From NCBI GenBank assembly GCA_028688235.1, contig JAQTYP010000254.1, positions 1 to 5,674 of the forward strand: a stretch of 5,674 nucleotides of DNA, read 5' to 3'. The notes beneath the pieces were generated by a model. That model had not been told where the DNA came from. It saw only the letters and a list, made by a program, of their open reading frames with translations, and made no database searches. The stretch is from Methylomonas sp. Lineage in GTDB: Bacteria > Pseudomonadota > Gammaproteobacteria > Methylococcales > Methylomonadaceae. Positions within the stretch are counted from its first letter, which is position 1. Every line of letters begins with the position of its first letter. This document shows, one piece after another, positions 5,051 to 5,674 of this stretch. A program made the translations under genes and the position numbers.

Positions 5051-5674
5051 ATGGAAGATAATTTAGAGGCTTTGTTGGTTCAGGCCAACCAAATCATATT
5101 GGGCAAGGAACGGCAAATCCGCTTGGCGGCCTGTTGTCTTCTAGCCAAGGGCCATTTGTTGATCGAAGATTTACCCGGCGTCGGCAAGACCACGTTGTCG
5201 CATACTCTGGCCAGATTGTTCGGTATGAGCTATCAACGCATACAATTTACCAGCGATATATTGCCGGCCGATATCATAGGCTCGTCGGTATTCATCGCCG
5301 ATCAACAGCAGTTTCAGTTCCATAACGGGCCGCTGTTCAATCAAATGGTGCTGGCCGACGAAATCAACCGCGCCACGCCCAAGGCGCAAAGTGCCTTGCT
5401 GGAGGCCATGGAAGAAAGGCAGGTGACGGTAGACGGCGTAACCTACCCCTTGCCTGTGCCTTTTTTTGTCATCGCGACGCAGAATCCTTCTTATCAGGTA
5501 GGAACTTACCCCTTGCCCGAGTCGCAGCTGGACCGGTTTTTGATGCGGATAGAATTGGGTTATCCCGATCCGCAATACGAGCGGCCATTGTTGGCCGGCC
5601 AGCCTCGTCAGGTGTTGCTGGAAAATTTGCCGGTGAAAATGACGGTCAGGCACTTACAGCAATTGCAGCAAACC
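5051..5674 (+). CDS. MoxR-family AAA+ ATPase (cut by right edge)
   Basis: MoxR ATPases are hexameric AAA+ chaperone-like proteins thought to help assemble or activate partner proteins, often with von Willebrand factor A or DUF58 proteins. The 208 codons seen, of a usual 300-330, show Walker A GVGKTT (43-48), QFTSDILPADIIG (65-77), the beta-hairpin region FHNGPLFNQM (90-99), Walker B VLADE (100-104) with INRATPKAQSALLEAMEE (105-122), sensor 1 Asn145 in ATQNP, and PLPESQLDRF (154-163) with a likely arginine finger at Arg162. The wording (GHLLIEDLPGVGKTT; PESQLDRF) recalls the gammaproteobacterial subgroup linked to DUF58 and TgpA transglutaminase genes, not methanol dehydrogenase moxR itself; the downstream genes are not in view. 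The C-terminal lid domain is missing. Start: an in-frame TAG lies 21 nt before this ATG, the first usual start. A purine-rich GGGAAGG ends only one base before the ATG, too close for normal use. The 69-nt gap after cvfB has no clear terminator. Confidence 0.95.
   Translation, partial: MEDNLEALLVQANQIILGKERQIRLAACCLLAKGHLLIEDLPGVGKTTLSHTLARLFGMSYQRIQFTSDILPADIIGSSVFIADQQQFQFHNGPLFNQMVLADEINRATPKAQSALLEAMEERQVTVDGVTYPLPVPFFVIATQNPSYQVGTYPLPESQLDRFLMRIELGYPDPQYERPLLAGQPRQVLLENLPVKMTVRHLQQLQQT

Noticed and set aside
5171..5653. A 160-codon minus-strand open frame opposite moxR
   Set aside because: Same cause: it is in register with the MoxR frame and ends where a TTA codon occurs. No family resemblance.
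5051..5674. MoxR as evidence for a methanol dehydrogenase gene cluster
   Set aside because: The MoxR family is broad and present in many non-methylotrophs; no mxa or xox gene is in the window and the motif wording fits another subgroup better.

Overview
The window looks like ordinary chromosomal core sequence from a gammaproteobacterium. The gene order xseB-ispA-dxs on the minus strand is the classic gammaproteobacterial arrangement, and the ParE protein has the length and motifs of the gammaproteobacterial topoisomerase IV B subunit. The Dxs and IspA proteins read, from memory only, very much like those of methanotrophs of the genus Methylomonas (Methylococcales). No search could be run, so genus level is a moderate-confidence inference. 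Nothing indicates a plasmid, phage or island: no IS element, integrase, tRNA, rRNA or CRISPR array was seen.

Left half, minus strand (positions 2172 down to 1): xseB (exonuclease VII small subunit), ispA (farnesyl diphosphate synthase) overlapping it by 8 nt, and, after 36 nt, dxs (1-deoxy-D-xylulose-5-phosphate synthase). dxs runs off the left edge after 338 codons. dxs starts the MEP route to IPP/DMAPP and ispA condenses these to farnesyl diphosphate, so the operon holds an early and a later step of isoprenoid supply for quinones, undecaprenyl carriers and, in methanotrophs, hopanoids and carotenoids.

Centre: a 70-bp divergent spacer (2173-2242) separates xseB from parE. It holds a perfect TATAAT on the minus strand, a TATAGT overlapping it on the plus strand, and a small inverted repeat, so both transcription units probably start there.

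Right half, plus strand: parE (629 aa, complete), then 21 nt later a cvfB-like S1/winged-helix RNA-binding protein gene (275 aa from its ATG), then after 69 nt a MoxR-family AAA+ ATPase gene that is open at the right edge (208 codons seen). All three read rightward; parE-cvfB is a likely operon, and moxR may start its own unit with genes beyond the window.

No previously undescribed system was recognised. The items most worth a second look are the complete absence of TTA, CTA and TCA codons through most of parE (leaving a very long open antisense frame), the compact divergent promoter, the parE-cvfB pairing, the expected but unseen partners of MoxR, and a 15-bp-period repeat that duplicates the ispA stop codon in frame.
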